Notes under the pieces: model-generated | Seen by the model: only the letters and a program-made list of their open reading frames with translations | What the model was told of the DNA's origin: nothing | Database searches by the model: none | Shown: one piece after another, positions 36,321-44,604 of the stretch | Position numbering within the stretch: position 1 is the stretch's first letter | Layout: the number at the start of each line of letters is the position of its first letter | Source: an uncultured Anaerococcus sp. | GTDB taxonomy: Bacteria; Bacillota; Clostridia; Tissierellales; Peptoniphilaceae | Assembly: GCA_943914475.1 (NCBI GenBank) | Contig: CALUCE010000003.1 | Span: 67,228 to 131,227 of the forward strand | DNA: 64,000 nucleotides | Reading direction: 5' to 3' | Made by a program: the position numbers and the translations under genes

Positions 36321-36479
36321 ATGAAATTTGTATGCACAGCTTGTGGATATATCTACGATCCAGCAGAAGGCGATCCAGACAACGGAGTAGCTGCAGGAAC
36401 AGAATTTGCTGATCTTCCAGAAGATTGGGTTTGCCCAGTTTGTGGAGTTGGTAAAGATATGTTTGAAGAAGCAGAATAA
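36321..36479 (+). CDS. rubredoxin
   Basis: 52 aa. [15 protein letters not shown] near the N-terminus and [13 protein letters not shown] near the C-terminus give the FeS4 ligands C5, C8, C38 and C41. Canonical short rubredoxin, an electron carrier common in strict anaerobes for oxygen and peroxide reduction. Strong GAAAGGAG site; monocistronic, with its own promoter and terminator. Confidence 0.97.
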   Translation: MKFVCTACGYIYDPAEGDPDNGVAAGTEFADLPEDWVCPVCGVGKDMFEEAE

Positions 36480-36489
36480 TTAGATATTA

Positions 36490-36524
36490 AAAAGGTTGTT
36501 GTAGATTAGCTACAGCAGCCTTTT
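36490..36524 (+). terminator. rubredoxin terminator
   Basis: AAAAGGTTGTTGTAG pairs with CTACAGCAGCCTTTT (two G-U pairs) around ATTAG. Confidence 0.85.
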
Positions 36525-36590
36525 CTTATATTATCAAAAAGTGCATATATTTCCATATTTGCATATGCTTCTGCATATGTATGTAAGCTT

Positions 36591-37205
36591 ATGAGACGTT
36601 TTTCCAGATTCTTAAAAAGAAATAGAAATAAATTTAAATACATACTTACCCTTATATCTTTTGTATTCTTTGCTTTTGTTTTATATAAATTATATAAAAT
36701 GGGAATTTTAACTGACGAAAAAGCCCTATCAGAATTTTTGGGTGATTGGTCTTTTTTGGCACCCCTTGCCTTTATCTTGCTAAGGGTAGTGGTATCCTTT
36801 ATACCATTTTTGCCAAATATGATCTTTATAGTGGTGGGCTTCGCCATGTTTGGAGGCCTAAGAGGTGCCATCTATAACTACATAGCCTCATCCTTGGCAG
36901 CTTTTGCCAACTTTTTTATGGTAAAAATATTTGGTTCCAGAGTCCTAACTGGTACCTTCTCTGAAGATAAGGTAAAAAAATACAAGAAGCAAATCAACCA
37001 AAGCCAAAAAAAGTTTAACAGGTTTTTATTTATAGTAAACTCTGTTCCCTTGGCACCTAGTAACTTCTTTGGTATGATTGCAGCCCTTACTTCAATTACT
37101 ACTAAAAAATATGTAGAAATAATTCTAGCTTCAAAAATCCCTGAGACTTTGGCCATAGGCATAATTCTCAAATACTTTAGGGACCTTCTTGGAGCTTTCC
37201 TATAA
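36591..37205 (+). CDS. TVP38/TMEM64 family (DedA-like) membrane protein
   Basis: 204 aa with about five membrane helices. The SNARE-associated motif region, SFIPFLPNMIFIVVGFAMFGGLRG and FLFIVNSVPLAPSN (seen in parts at about 70-95 and 145-158), and IPETLAIG fit the TVP38 family, implicated in lipid transport. The ribosome binding site is poor. Upstream lie four GCATAT/CCATAT elements (36543-36578) spaced 8 to 12 bp apart. Confidence 0.82.
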   Translation: MRRFSRFLKRNRNKFKYILTLISFVFFAFVLYKLYKMGILTDEKALSEFLGDWSFLAPLAFILLRVVVSFIPFLPNMIFIVVGFAMFGGLRGAIYNYIASSLAAFANFFMVKIFGSRVLTGTFSEDKVKKYKKQINQSQKKFNRFLFIVNSVPLAPSNFFGMIAALTSITTKKYVEIILASKIPETLAIGIILKYFRDLLGAFL

Positions 37206-37226
37206 GTTTAGGATTTAAGAACAAGT

Positions 37227-37264
37227 AAAAACTCCTGCCATTCTTTTTTGGCTAGGAGTTTTTT
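37227..37264. terminator. bidirectional terminator between TVP38 and surface protein genes
   Basis: AAAAACTCCTGCCA and TGGCTAGGAGTTTTT pair with one bulged T; T-runs in both directions. Confidence 0.82.
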
Positions 37265-37269
37265 GATTC

Positions 37270-38100
37270 TTAGGAATCTTTTTTCGAACTTCCTCTTCCT
37301 CTGATAGCTATGGATATGGCGGAAAATATTGCTGCCAAGATAGCTATTAGAATTATAAGTGTTTGTGGCTTTATAATATACTTGGTATTATCTGCCTTGT
37401 TGTCATCAGATGTATTCGCAAGGTTTAGCCTTAGATTGCTACCCTTATCCTTAAAGGATGTGGTCAAGGTTTCTTTTGAAGTAAGTCTTTCCAAAGTCCC
37501 AGTTTTAGGATTTTCATCACCTATGTATAGTCTTTCTTCTTGGGCTTCTTCATTACTTTTTATGTTGTTAAGCCTGTTCATCAGCTCATTGGAGCTTTCA
37601 GGATTATTTACATTATTATTTTGTACATCTTGACCTTCTGTATTTGAACTTCCATTTTGAACAGATTGATTTGTGTTTTCTGGAAGCTTATTTTCCTTTT
37701 TATCATCTTCTGCCTTGCTAGGATCCTTCTCTTGTTCAGCCTTATCCTTGCCATCTTCTACCTTGTCAGGATTTCCCTGACTTTGAGGATCAGAAGATTC
37801 TGCAGAGCCTTCTGTAGATTCTGGATTTTCAGGCTTTTTGTTTGGATTTTCTTCGACAGGTTTGTTTTCTGTCTTGTCCTTATCCTTGCCTTCTTCTTCA
37901 GGAACCTTTTGTCCTTCTTCAGCGAAGATAGTTTCACCATTAACCTTATCCGCCATCTTGTTGATAGCGTCTTGATTAATCATAACTGCTGGTTCAGATG
38001 GTTTAGCTGGTTTTTCCTTATCGGCAGCATATGAGGTGGTGGAAACGAATACACTGATAGCTAAAATACTAGTTATTATTAAATTTTTCTTTAGCTTCAT
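37270..38100 (-). CDS. secreted, membrane-anchored low-complexity surface protein
   Basis: 276 aa. Signal peptide 1-25 (cut after SYA), then a long low-complexity region of about 45-180 rich in Glu, Lys, Pro, Asn and Ser, and a more ordered segment (ERLYIGDENPKTGTLERL). A C-terminal membrane helix (about 247-268) and a basic RGRGSSKK tail follow. No LPXTG motif. It probably projects from the membrane into the wall. Family not recognised. Good GGAGGTGATG site and its own promoter. Confidence 0.75.
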   Translation of the reverse strand: MKLKKNLIITSILAISVFVSTTSYAADKEKPAKPSEPAVMINQDAINKMADKVNGETIFAEEGQKVPEEEGKDKDKTENKPVEENPNKKPENPESTEGSAESSDPQSQGNPDKVEDGKDKAEQEKDPSKAEDDKKENKLPENTNQSVQNGSSNTEGQDVQNNNVNNPESSNELMNRLNNIKSNEEAQEERLYIGDENPKTGTLERLTSKETLTTSFKDKGSNLRLNLANTSDDNKADNTKYIIKPQTLIILIAILAAIFSAISIAIRGRGSSKKDS

Positions 38101-38141
38101 TTCATCACCTCCATATTTTCTTCACATTCTACTACACTTCT

Positions 38142-38170
38142 ATCATACCTTAAATTTCTTCACATTTCAA
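38142..38170 (-). promoter_or_regulatory. promoter of the surface protein gene
   Basis: On the minus strand TTGAAA (38170-38165), a 17-bp spacer and TATGAT (38147-38142). Confidence 0.7.
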
Positions 38171-38183
38171 TCACAATTGGTCA

Positions 38184-38233
38184 AAAAAAGGAACCCAGCA
38201 AAAATTTTACATGTACTTTTGCCAAGGCTCCTT
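38184..38233 (-). terminator. terminator of the YitT gene
   Basis: AAGGAgCCttgGCAAAA pairs with TTTTGCtgGGtTCCTT (lower case unpaired), followed by TTTTTTT on the minus strand. Confidence 0.75.
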
Positions 38234-38247
38234 AGTATTTACTTATC

Positions 38248-39225
38248 TTAGTTTGATATTCCAGGATTATAGAATCCCTTACCAATTATTTTTGATGTAT
38301 TAATTACAGTTATAAAGCAATTTTCATCTATGGATTTTATAAAGTTGCCGAAAAGTCCAGCCTCATACTTATTAGTTACGCATAAAAATACAGTATGATC
38401 TTTGCCCTTATAAAGTCCCTTACCTTCTATAACTGTAGCAGACCTGTTCAAGTCGTTTCTGATAAAGGAACCAACTTCAGCAGGTTTTGATGTAATAATA
38501 ATAAAGAATTTTGCTGTGTTGAATGATTGGATGATAGCATCAACAAAAACACCCTTCATTATCAAGCCCAAACAAGACATTAGTCCTATTTCTATACCAA
38601 ATATCTTTATAGAAATGATAGTAAGGATTGAATCCACCATCAAAAGGCTCTTGCCTATTTCTATATTGGTATATTTTTTTAAAATCATTGCCACTATATC
38701 CGTTCCCCCACTGGAGGCTGATACGTGGAAAAGTATAGTTGAGCCAAAAGCTGAAACAGTAACAGCAAGGACCAATTCCAAAAATGTGTTTTTAGTTAAG
38801 GTTGTTGCCAAGGGCAAAATATAGTCCAAGGCTACAGCTGTAACTGAGTTTAGGATTGATACATAGCCTGTCCTTACTACAAACTTTTTTCCTATAGCAA
38901 AGTAGGCCAAAATCAAAAGTAAAACATTTGAAATCAAGGTAATCTTTGCTGGTGGTAGGTTAACATAATCTGACAAGATTATCGAAAGTCCCTCTACCCC
39001 TCCAATTACAAAATGGTTGGGATATTTGAAGAAGTGACTGGAAAAGGCCATCAGAATCGCCGCGAAGGTCATAAGGGTAATTTCCTTCCGCCTTGGCATG
39101 GGATCGTGGTTTTTCTTCTTTTTCCTGTCTTTTCTTAATAAGTTAAGCTCTGTTCTTATTAGTTCATCATCTATAAATTTTCTTTTTTTAGCTCTTTGCT
39201 GAGCCATTTTTTCCTCCTGGGACAA
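38248..39225 (-). CDS. YitT family membrane protein (DUF161/DUF2179)
   Basis: 325 aa. A charged N-terminal extension of about 45 residues precedes five or six membrane helices (about 50-245, with GGVEGLSIILS and ASSGGTDIVA typical of the family) and a C-terminal DUF2179 domain (about 250-325, TVIEGKGLYKGKDHTVFLCV). Function unknown. Ten bp after the CofE-like gene, so cotranscribed with it. Confidence 0.9.
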   Translation of the reverse strand: MSQEEKMAQQRAKKRKFIDDELIRTELNLLRKDRKKKKNHDPMPRRKEITLMTFAAILMAFSSHFFKYPNHFVIGGVEGLSIILSDYVNLPPAKITLISNVLLLILAYFAIGKKFVVRTGYVSILNSVTAVALDYILPLATTLTKNTFLELVLAVTVSAFGSTILFHVSASSGGTDIVAMILKKYTNIEIGKSLLMVDSILTIISIKIFGIEIGLMSCLGLIMKGVFVDAIIQSFNTAKFFIIITSKPAEVGSFIRNDLNRSATVIEGKGLYKGKDHTVFLCVTNKYEAGLFGNFIKSIDENCFITVINTSKIIGKGFYNPGISN

Positions 39226-39234
39226 AGAAGATAA

Positions 39235-40416
39235 TTAATCGTCTGAATAGTTGTCGAAGTATCCTTTTATAAGTACGACTGGTGTTCCCTTATCTCCAGA
39301 ACCTGAGGTTAGGTCTGATAGGGATCCTAAGAGGTCTGTGATTTGTCTAGGTGTAGTACCTAGGGTGTCGTCTGTACCTACAAGGTTATCTGCCTTGGAA
39401 GATATTCTTTCTCTCATTTTTTGAGTTCTTTCTTCCAAAGAGAAGCTACTTAGCTCATTATCAGCTATATATTTTATTTTTAATTCGTTTGGTGTTCCTT
39501 CAAGTCCCTTGGTGTAGGCTGGGGATACTACTGGGTCAGCAAGTTCCCAAATTTTTCCTACTGGATCTTTAAAGGCTCCATCACCATAAACCATTACTTC
39601 AATTTGTTTGTTGTATTTTTCTATGAATTTCTTTTGTAAGTCTTCTACAAATTCTTGGCCATCCCTTGGGAAAAGTTTAATTTCTTCACCTGTTGAAAGG
39701 TTTGAACCTAAAAGACCATAGTCTTCATTGAAACCTGAACCATTTACAGGCTCATTCATCAAATCATCAAGTCCCAATACATTTTTTGCTCCACTTTTTA
39801 ATAACTTTTCTTTGGTTATTTGTCTAGTGTGGATAGAACATACCAAAACTTGGTCGGTAAACTTAAGTACATCCTTAGGATTGTTAAAGAAATGGAAGAC
39901 TGAATTAGGAGCCATTTGCCTATACAAAGATATATAATTTACCCCGGTAAATTGGTGCTTATAATCTCCTGCCAAATTCCTAAATTCCTCTTCTGATAAA
40001 CAATCAGTGTATGGATTTACATCAGAAGTGAATAAATCCATCTCGTTCATTATATAATTGCCAACTTCATCTTGTGGATAGGATAAACATATGTGAAGTT
40101 TTTTTCCACTTCTACCAAAGGCCTTTAAAAGGATAGAAAATCTATTTCTTGAAAGAATTGGAAATAGGATTGCTATCTCGTCTCCTTCAAATTTTCTATT
40201 GATTTCTTCGGCTATTCGGTCTATAGAAGCATAGTTTCCTTGAGCACGAGCCAATAATGATTCTGTTATACAAACAACATCCTTATCATTCATCTCAAGA
40301 TTTTTGCTTTCTACAGCCTTGTTTACACTATCAAAAACTATCGATACAAGGTCATCGCCTTTTTCGATAATCGGTGTTCTTACACCCATTGAAACAGTTC
40401 CTATATATCTTTGCAT
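39235..40416 (-). CDS. CofE-like protein (coenzyme F420-0:L-glutamate ligase family)
   Basis: 393 aa from the ATG at 40416 behind GGAGGAG (a GTG two codons upstream is less likely). The start MGVRTPIIEKGDDL and DVVCITESLLARAQGNY match the F420-0:gamma-glutamyl ligase fold (PF01996). The C-terminal half differs from archaeal CofE, and such organisms are not known to make F420. It therefore probably ligates glutamate, or an analogous group, to another substrate. Followed by YitT. Confidence 0.78.
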   Translation of the reverse strand: MQRYIGTVSMGVRTPIIEKGDDLVSIVFDSVNKAVESKNLEMNDKDVVCITESLLARAQGNYASIDRIAEEINRKFEGDEIAILFPILSRNRFSILLKAFGRSGKKLHICLSYPQDEVGNYIMNEMDLFTSDVNPYTDCLSEEEFRNLAGDYKHQFTGVNYISLYRQMAPNSVFHFFNNPKDVLKFTDQVLVCSIHTRQITKEKLLKSGAKNVLGLDDLMNEPVNGSGFNEDYGLLGSNLSTGEEIKLFPRDGQEFVEDLQKKFIEKYNKQIEVMVYGDGAFKDPVGKIWELADPVVSPAYTKGLEGTPNELKIKYIADNELSSFSLEERTQKMRERISSKADNLVGTDDTLGTTPRQITDLLGSLSDLTSGSGDKGTPVVLIKGYFDNYSDD

Positions 40417-40501
40417 ATACACATCTCCTCCATGTGGTATTATACAGTAAATTAAAGCAAAATAAAATATTTTTTTGATTAAAATTAAATTAACCTAAAA
40501 T

Positions 40502-40879
40502 TTATGACCTGATTTCTTGAACTTCCTTGCATTTAGGGCATTTTACCCTGATCTTTCCCTTGCCCTTGGGCACTCTAAGCTCTTGGCCACAGTTTTTACA
40601 GGTGATATATTTGTAATTTTTATCACCAACAGTTGATTTTTTTAGTTTTTTAAGTTTTGCCTTTACAGGATTTAGAAACTTTGCCTTAAAAATATAATTT
40701 TCACTGTTTCTTTTGATAATGTTTGATGATAGGGTCCTGTAAATTTCAAAAATAACTATAACTCCTCCCAGAGTTGATAGAAACTTACTTTGAGTAAAGT
40801 ATGAAATCACCACCAAAATTATGGCAAACCATATTAGGGCAATCCCAAACTCGTCTACTCCATGTCTTTTTTTGTCCAT
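40502..40879 (-). CDS. membrane protein with C-terminal zinc ribbon
   Basis: 125 aa. Two helices (about 12-30 and 33-50), a basic linker and a zinc ribbon with C94, C97, C114 and C117 (CKNC...CPKC). Function unknown; the ribbon faces the cytosol if the basic linker is inside. Follows the sirtuin gene by 45 bp. Confidence 0.75.
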   Translation of the reverse strand: MDKKRHGVDEFGIALIWFAIILVVISYFTQSKFLSTLGGVIVIFEIYRTLSSNIIKRNSENYIFKAKFLNPVKAKLKKLKKSTVGDKNYKYITCKNCGQELRVPKGKGKIRVKCPKCKEVQEIRS

Positions 40880-40924
40880 ATATTCTAAGCTTACTCCTTT
40901 GTATTCTTTTCTATATTATTTTTC

Positions 40925-41662
40925 CTATAAATCTTCAACCAATTCCTTCATTACCTTTGATATATCGCCTTGGATTAGGTAGTCTGCCTTGGCATCTCTT
41001 GGAGTTGTATCCTTATTAATAAGAACTAGCTTGTTTCCATTGTAAAAGTCTATAAGTCCTGCTGCAGGATAAACAACCAAACTTGTTCCCCCAATGATTA
41101 AGACATCAGCTTGGCTTATAAGAGATACTGCATAGGATAAGTTATCTTGGTTTAAGCTTTCTCCATAAAGAACAATATCAGGCCTTACTATACCTCCGCA
41201 GTGGTCGCACTTAACCACTCCATCAAAGCCCTTTACATAGTCAAGGTCAAAGGACTTGCCACAGTCAAGACAATAATAATCTCTAAGGTTACCGTGAAGT
41301 TCTATTACATTCTTGCTGCCTGCTTCTTGGTGGAGGCTGTCAATATTTTGGGTTATAACTCCCTTAAGTTTGCCAATTTTTTCCAAGTAAGCAAGTGCCT
41401 TGTGGGCATTATTTGGCTTTATTCCATCAATCATGAGGTTTTCCTTGCAGTATTTCATAAACTCATCAGGATGGTTTACAAAAAATTCATGACTTAGCAT
41501 ATATTCAGGAGAAAAATTTGAATCATTCTTCCTATTGTATAGGCCAGTTGCAGACCTAAAGTCAGGAACTCCTGAGGCTGTAGAAACACCTGCCCCTCCA
41601 AAGAACACTATATTATTTGAATCTCTAATAACTTTTTTTAAATCTTCAATACTGGTATTCAT
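40925..41662 (-). CDS. cobB: NAD-dependent protein deacylase, sirtuin family
   Basis: 245 aa. GAGVSTASGVPDFRS (24-38), TQNIDSLH (104-111), catalytic H123 in ELHGNL and a structural zinc site (C131, C134, C152, C155). It removes acyl groups from lysines using NAD. Strong AGGAGG site. Last but one gene of the long minus-strand unit beginning at the barnase gene. Confidence 0.93.
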   Translation of the reverse strand: MNTSIEDLKKVIRDSNNIVFFGGAGVSTASGVPDFRSATGLYNRKNDSNFSPEYMLSHEFFVNHPDEFMKYCKENLMIDGIKPNNAHKALAYLEKIGKLKGVITQNIDSLHQEAGSKNVIELHGNLRDYYCLDCGKSFDLDYVKGFDGVVKCDHCGGIVRPDIVLYGESLNQDNLSYAVSLISQADVLIIGGTSLVVYPAAGLIDFYNGNKLVLINKDTTPRDAKADYLIQGDISKVMKELVEDL

Positions 41663-41674
41663 AGATCCTCCTAT

Positions 41675-41854
41675 TTACTTCCTATCTCTATCATCCTTCT
41701 TTTTCATCTTATTATCAACATTCGCTCCTGCAAATGTCCCAATAACTACACATATCATAGTAACTATTGATGGATTTTGGTAGGTATACATCTTGTTTAA
41801 AACAACCGATACCACAAGGCCAAGGATAAGGCCAATATACATATTCTTGTTCAT
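41675..41854 (-). CDS. small membrane protein
   Basis: 59 aa from the ATG at 41854 (GAAAGG site six bases upstream, located in the end of the permease gene). Two helices (about 4-20 and 28-46, the second ending GTFAGANVDNKM) and a charged tail. No known family. Between the ABC permease and sirtuin genes. Confidence 0.6.
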   Translation of the reverse strand: MNKNMYIGLILGLVVSVVLNKMYTYQNPSIVTMICVVIGTFAGANVDNKMKKKDDRDRK

Positions 41855-41864
41855 AAGCATCCTT

Positions 41865-42524
41865 TCATGACAAATCAAAGTTCTCATCTATATATTTCTT
41901 GTTTACAAAAAACAAGGTCAAGGTCAATATAAGAAAGTAAAGGTAGGTAAAGGCAGTCAGGAAAATTTCCCCATCTACCAGGCTTCTTAAAAATATCAAA
42001 ACTATAATAGCAAGTGGGAAAATCAAAAGACTAGCTAGAGCCTTTATTCTTTCATTTTTAAACCTATCTATAAATATGGCAAGTAGGCTTATCTGGCTTA
42101 GAAAGTTTTCCAAGATAAAAAGTAAAAGCAAAATTTTTCCCAAAAGTCCCATATTCTTATCGGGCAAAAACAAATTTATAAGTCCAATAAAGCCTGCCAA
42201 AAGTAGGTAAAATAAGTTAATTACCAAGACCTTACTTAGGATAATATCCTTAAAACTCAAGGGTAGGCTAAAGGTTAGGACAGATCTTTTACCATAAAAC
42301 TCCTTATAAAAAGTAGTAAAGATAAAAGCTAGCAAAACCATCAACAAAACCAAACCCAATATTATCTCCAAGGCATAAAGGGTAGAGTTTATTTCTATAA
42401 GTTTATTTAAAGAACCAACCACTCTCACCGATGTTATGGAGAGAAATAGGATTACAAAAACCAAAAAGGTTGATCCAAAGAATTTTTTATTAGAAATTAA
42501 GTCATACTTTAAATATTTTTTCAT
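41865..42524 (-). CDS. ABC-2 type transporter permease (second)
   Basis: 219 aa with about six membrane helices and no other domain. Length and topology resemble the neighbouring 256-aa permease, and the two probably form the membrane part of one exporter with the ATPase at 43301. Substrate unknown. Confidence 0.75.
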   Translation of the reverse strand: MKKYLKYDLISNKKFFGSTFLVFVILFLSITSVRVVGSLNKLIEINSTLYALEIILGLVLLMVLLAFIFTTFYKEFYGKRSVLTFSLPLSFKDIILSKVLVINLFYLLLAGFIGLINLFLPDKNMGLLGKILLLLFILENFLSQISLLAIFIDRFKNERIKALASLLIFPLAIIVLIFLRSLVDGEIFLTAFTYLYFLILTLTLFFVNKKYIDENFDLS

Positions 42525-42530
42525 AATAAC

Positions 42531-43301
42531 CTACAAGTCTATCTTCTCATCTACCAAGTAAACATTGATAAAATATCCAAATATAATCAAAAAACTAGCC
42601 AAAATTAAAATCCACAAGTTTATACCCAGGGCTCTGTTGTTGATATCATAATAGACCATGAAAAAGTCTATCCCATTAATCCTAGTAAGAGTCCTTATAG
42701 AAAAGTCCTTGATATCTACTATGGTAGGACTTAACCTATAAAGGTTTCTCATTAATCCCATTACAAGGACCAAGCCCACAACCGAAAGAAGTACAGTTAC
42801 AAATTCATAGTACTTCTTAAAAATCTTTACCCTGGATAGGCTTACTCCTATGGTCAAAAATACATAGGCCAAAAGCCAATATATCATTATAGAAAGAAAG
42901 ACATAGGGCCCAAAGCTTAAGAGCAGTTTTGATCTGTCAAAACCTGATATCCCACTTACCATGGCAAAAAACAAGACATAAACAAGAAGACTTAAAAAGC
43001 TTACTATAAGTCCTGCTAATAGCTTGGCAAGTATTATCTTTCCTGTCGATAAGTTTATAGAAAAGGTAAAGTAAGAGGACTTAGAAAACAAGTCCTTCCT
43101 ATACCTATAGGTAAAGTAAACTAAATTTATAAGAAAGATTACTCCAAGTATCAGGTAAAAACCAAGGCTTAGAGAAAGATTTGTCCCCTTAAAAATCTTA
43201 AATATAAAGTTTGTTATTATAGAAAAGACCAAGGCAAAGATAGCCATGGAGGCTAGGTACCTGTAGGATCTTTTTATTTCATAGCTTAAAAATTTACTCA
43301 T
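42531..43301 (-). CDS. ABC-2 type transporter permease (first)
   Basis: 256 aa, six predicted helices, with a short loop between helices five and six. The start overlaps the ATPase stop by one base. Belongs with the ATPase and the second permease to a YtrB/C-like system under a GntR regulator. Confidence 0.75.
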   Translation of the reverse strand: MSKFLSYEIKRSYRYLASMAIFALVFSIITNFIFKIFKGTNLSLSLGFYLILGVIFLINLVYFTYRYRKDLFSKSSYFTFSINLSTGKIILAKLLAGLIVSFLSLLVYVLFFAMVSGISGFDRSKLLLSFGPYVFLSIMIYWLLAYVFLTIGVSLSRVKIFKKYYEFVTVLLSVVGLVLVMGLMRNLYRLSPTIVDIKDFSIRTLTRINGIDFFMVYYDINNRALGINLWILILASFLIIFGYFINVYLVDEKIDL

Positions 43302-44002
43302 CAGGCAAAAATTTCCTTGTAAAACTCGCTAATAGGCATCTTGTACTTGTGCCTAATAAACTCAGCATCTTCCTTAAAGAGAACTTGCCCATCCCTAAAG
43401 AAGGCAACTTGGTCAAAAAGATTTTCCAAATCCCTAATTTGGTGGGTTGTGATAATTATAGTTCTTCCTGTTTTTATAGTGTTAATTATGGCATTTAAAA
43501 TAATATTCTTGGCCAAGGGATCTACTCCATTAACTGGCTCATCCAAGATATAAAGCTTGGTATCCCTAGAGAGGGTTAAGGCCAAAAGTAGTTTTTCCTT
43601 CATGCCCTTGGATAGTTTTTCTGCATAACCCTTTTTTGGTATTTGCATAAAGTTAAAAAGGTCCTCGCATACTTTCATATTAAAGTCATCATAAAAGTCC
43701 CTATAAAGGTTTACTGCATCACTTATGGTTAGATTTTCATAAAGGTGGTAGCAGTCAGGCAAAAAGGATATGACCCTTTTACTTTCTACACCAATTTCCT
43801 TACCATCAACCAATATTTCTCCAGAATCAGGTTTTATAAGCCCCATGATGCACTTTAATAGGGTAGTTTTTCCAGATCCATTTGGTCCTATAAGACCCAA
43901 CAGCTTACCAGATTCTAAAGTAAGATTTACATCCTTTAAAACTTCTATATCTCCATAGGATTTTTTTAAGTTTTTTATCTCTAAAATATTATCCATTAGC
44001 AT
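43301..44002 (-). CDS. ABC transporter ATP-binding protein (YtrB-like)
   Basis: 233 aa, one ABC domain: Walker A GPNGSGKT, signature LSKGMKEKL, Walker B YILDEPVNGVD and H-loop TTHQ. The LSKGM signature is typical of ABC-2 exporters. The frame overlaps the GntR gene by 14 bp. Start could be 44002 or the ATG two codons later (43996), which has the better spaced GAGG. Confidence 0.9.
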   Translation of the reverse strand: MLMDNILEIKNLKKSYGDIEVLKDVNLTLESGKLLGLIGPNGSGKTTLLKCIMGLIKPDSGEILVDGKEIGVESKRVISFLPDCYHLYENLTISDAVNLYRDFYDDFNMKVCEDLFNFMQIPKKGYAEKLSKGMKEKLLLALTLSRDTKLYILDEPVNGVDPLAKNIILNAIINTIKTGRTIIITTHQIRDLENLFDQVAFFRDGQVLFKEDAEFIRHKYKMPISEFYKEIFA

Positions 44003-44339
44003 TCAACCTCGTAGCTAAAAAATTAAATGATTTTTGCAAGTCATAGTCAATCTTTTCCATATTTTCCAAAAATTGGTTGGTATAAATATTGGCAAATTCT
44101 ATTTTTAGGGTGTTTATTATATCATCATCAACTATCAAATAATAATAGTCGCTTTTGGCCTCAAGGAAACCATCCTCTATCATCTGTTCATAGGCTCTTT
44201 CTATATAGGAAGGGTTTACCCTAAATTTTGATATAAAAAACTCCTTGCCATAAAGCTTGTCCCCATCCCTTAGCTTGCCTTCTATAATTTGAAAGGCTAC
44301 AAAATTTCTAATTTCTATATGCATTGGTACATCAAACAT
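43989..44339 (-). CDS. GntR family regulator (YtrA type)
   Basis: 116 aa from the ATG at 44339, with GGAG located inside the end of the barstar gene. A winged helix (about 1-70: MHIEIRNFVAFQIIEGKLRDGDKL in parts, RVNPSYIERAYEQMIEDGFL) plus a short dimerisation helix. YtrA regulators control the ABC transporter that follows, usually responding to cell envelope signals. Here it sits between the barnase/barstar pair and the transporter, so it probably controls all of them. Confidence 0.85.
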   Translation of the reverse strand: MFDVPMHIEIRNFVAFQIIEGKLRDGDKLYGKEFFISKFRVNPSYIERAYEQMIEDGFLEAKSDYYYLIVDDDIINTLKIEFANIYTNQFLENMEKIDYDLQKSFNFLATRLNANG

Positions 44340-44340
44340 A

Positions 44341-44604
44341 CTAGTCTCCAAAAGTTTTAAGATTTAAATTTATATAGTCATTTAAAGAAGCATCCAAAAA
44401 TACTCCCAGCATACTCTTGCCATATTCATCAAGGTTGGTGTAGATATCCCTATAGTTTATTATCTCTATGTCGCAATCAACCATGGTCAAACTATCATAT
44501 AGGGCATCCAGGTTTTTTACATAGTAGTCAAAGTCTAATTCTTGATTTAAATATTCATAAGAAGAATCCTTATCCAAAAATTCTTTCCCATCCAAACTTA
44601 CCAT
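44341..44604 (-). CDS. barstar-family ribonuclease inhibitor
   Basis: 87 aa. LDGKEF at the start and YYVKNLDALYDSLT (27-40) match barstar. D33, D37 and T40 correspond to barstar D35, D39 and T42, which plug the barnase active site. It overlaps the barnase gene by one base (ATG in the stop region) and so is made together with it. Protects the cytosol against the RNase. Confidence 0.88.
   Translation of the reverse strand: MVSLDGKEFLDKDSSYEYLNQELDFDYYVKNLDALYDSLTMVDCDIEIINYRDIYTNLDEYGKSMLGVFLDASLNDYINLNLKTFGD

Noticed and set aside
36506..36871. Minus-strand open frame of 121 codons over rubredoxin/TVP38
   Set aside because: It runs antisense to the TVP38 gene and crosses the rubredoxin terminator; no ribosome binding site.
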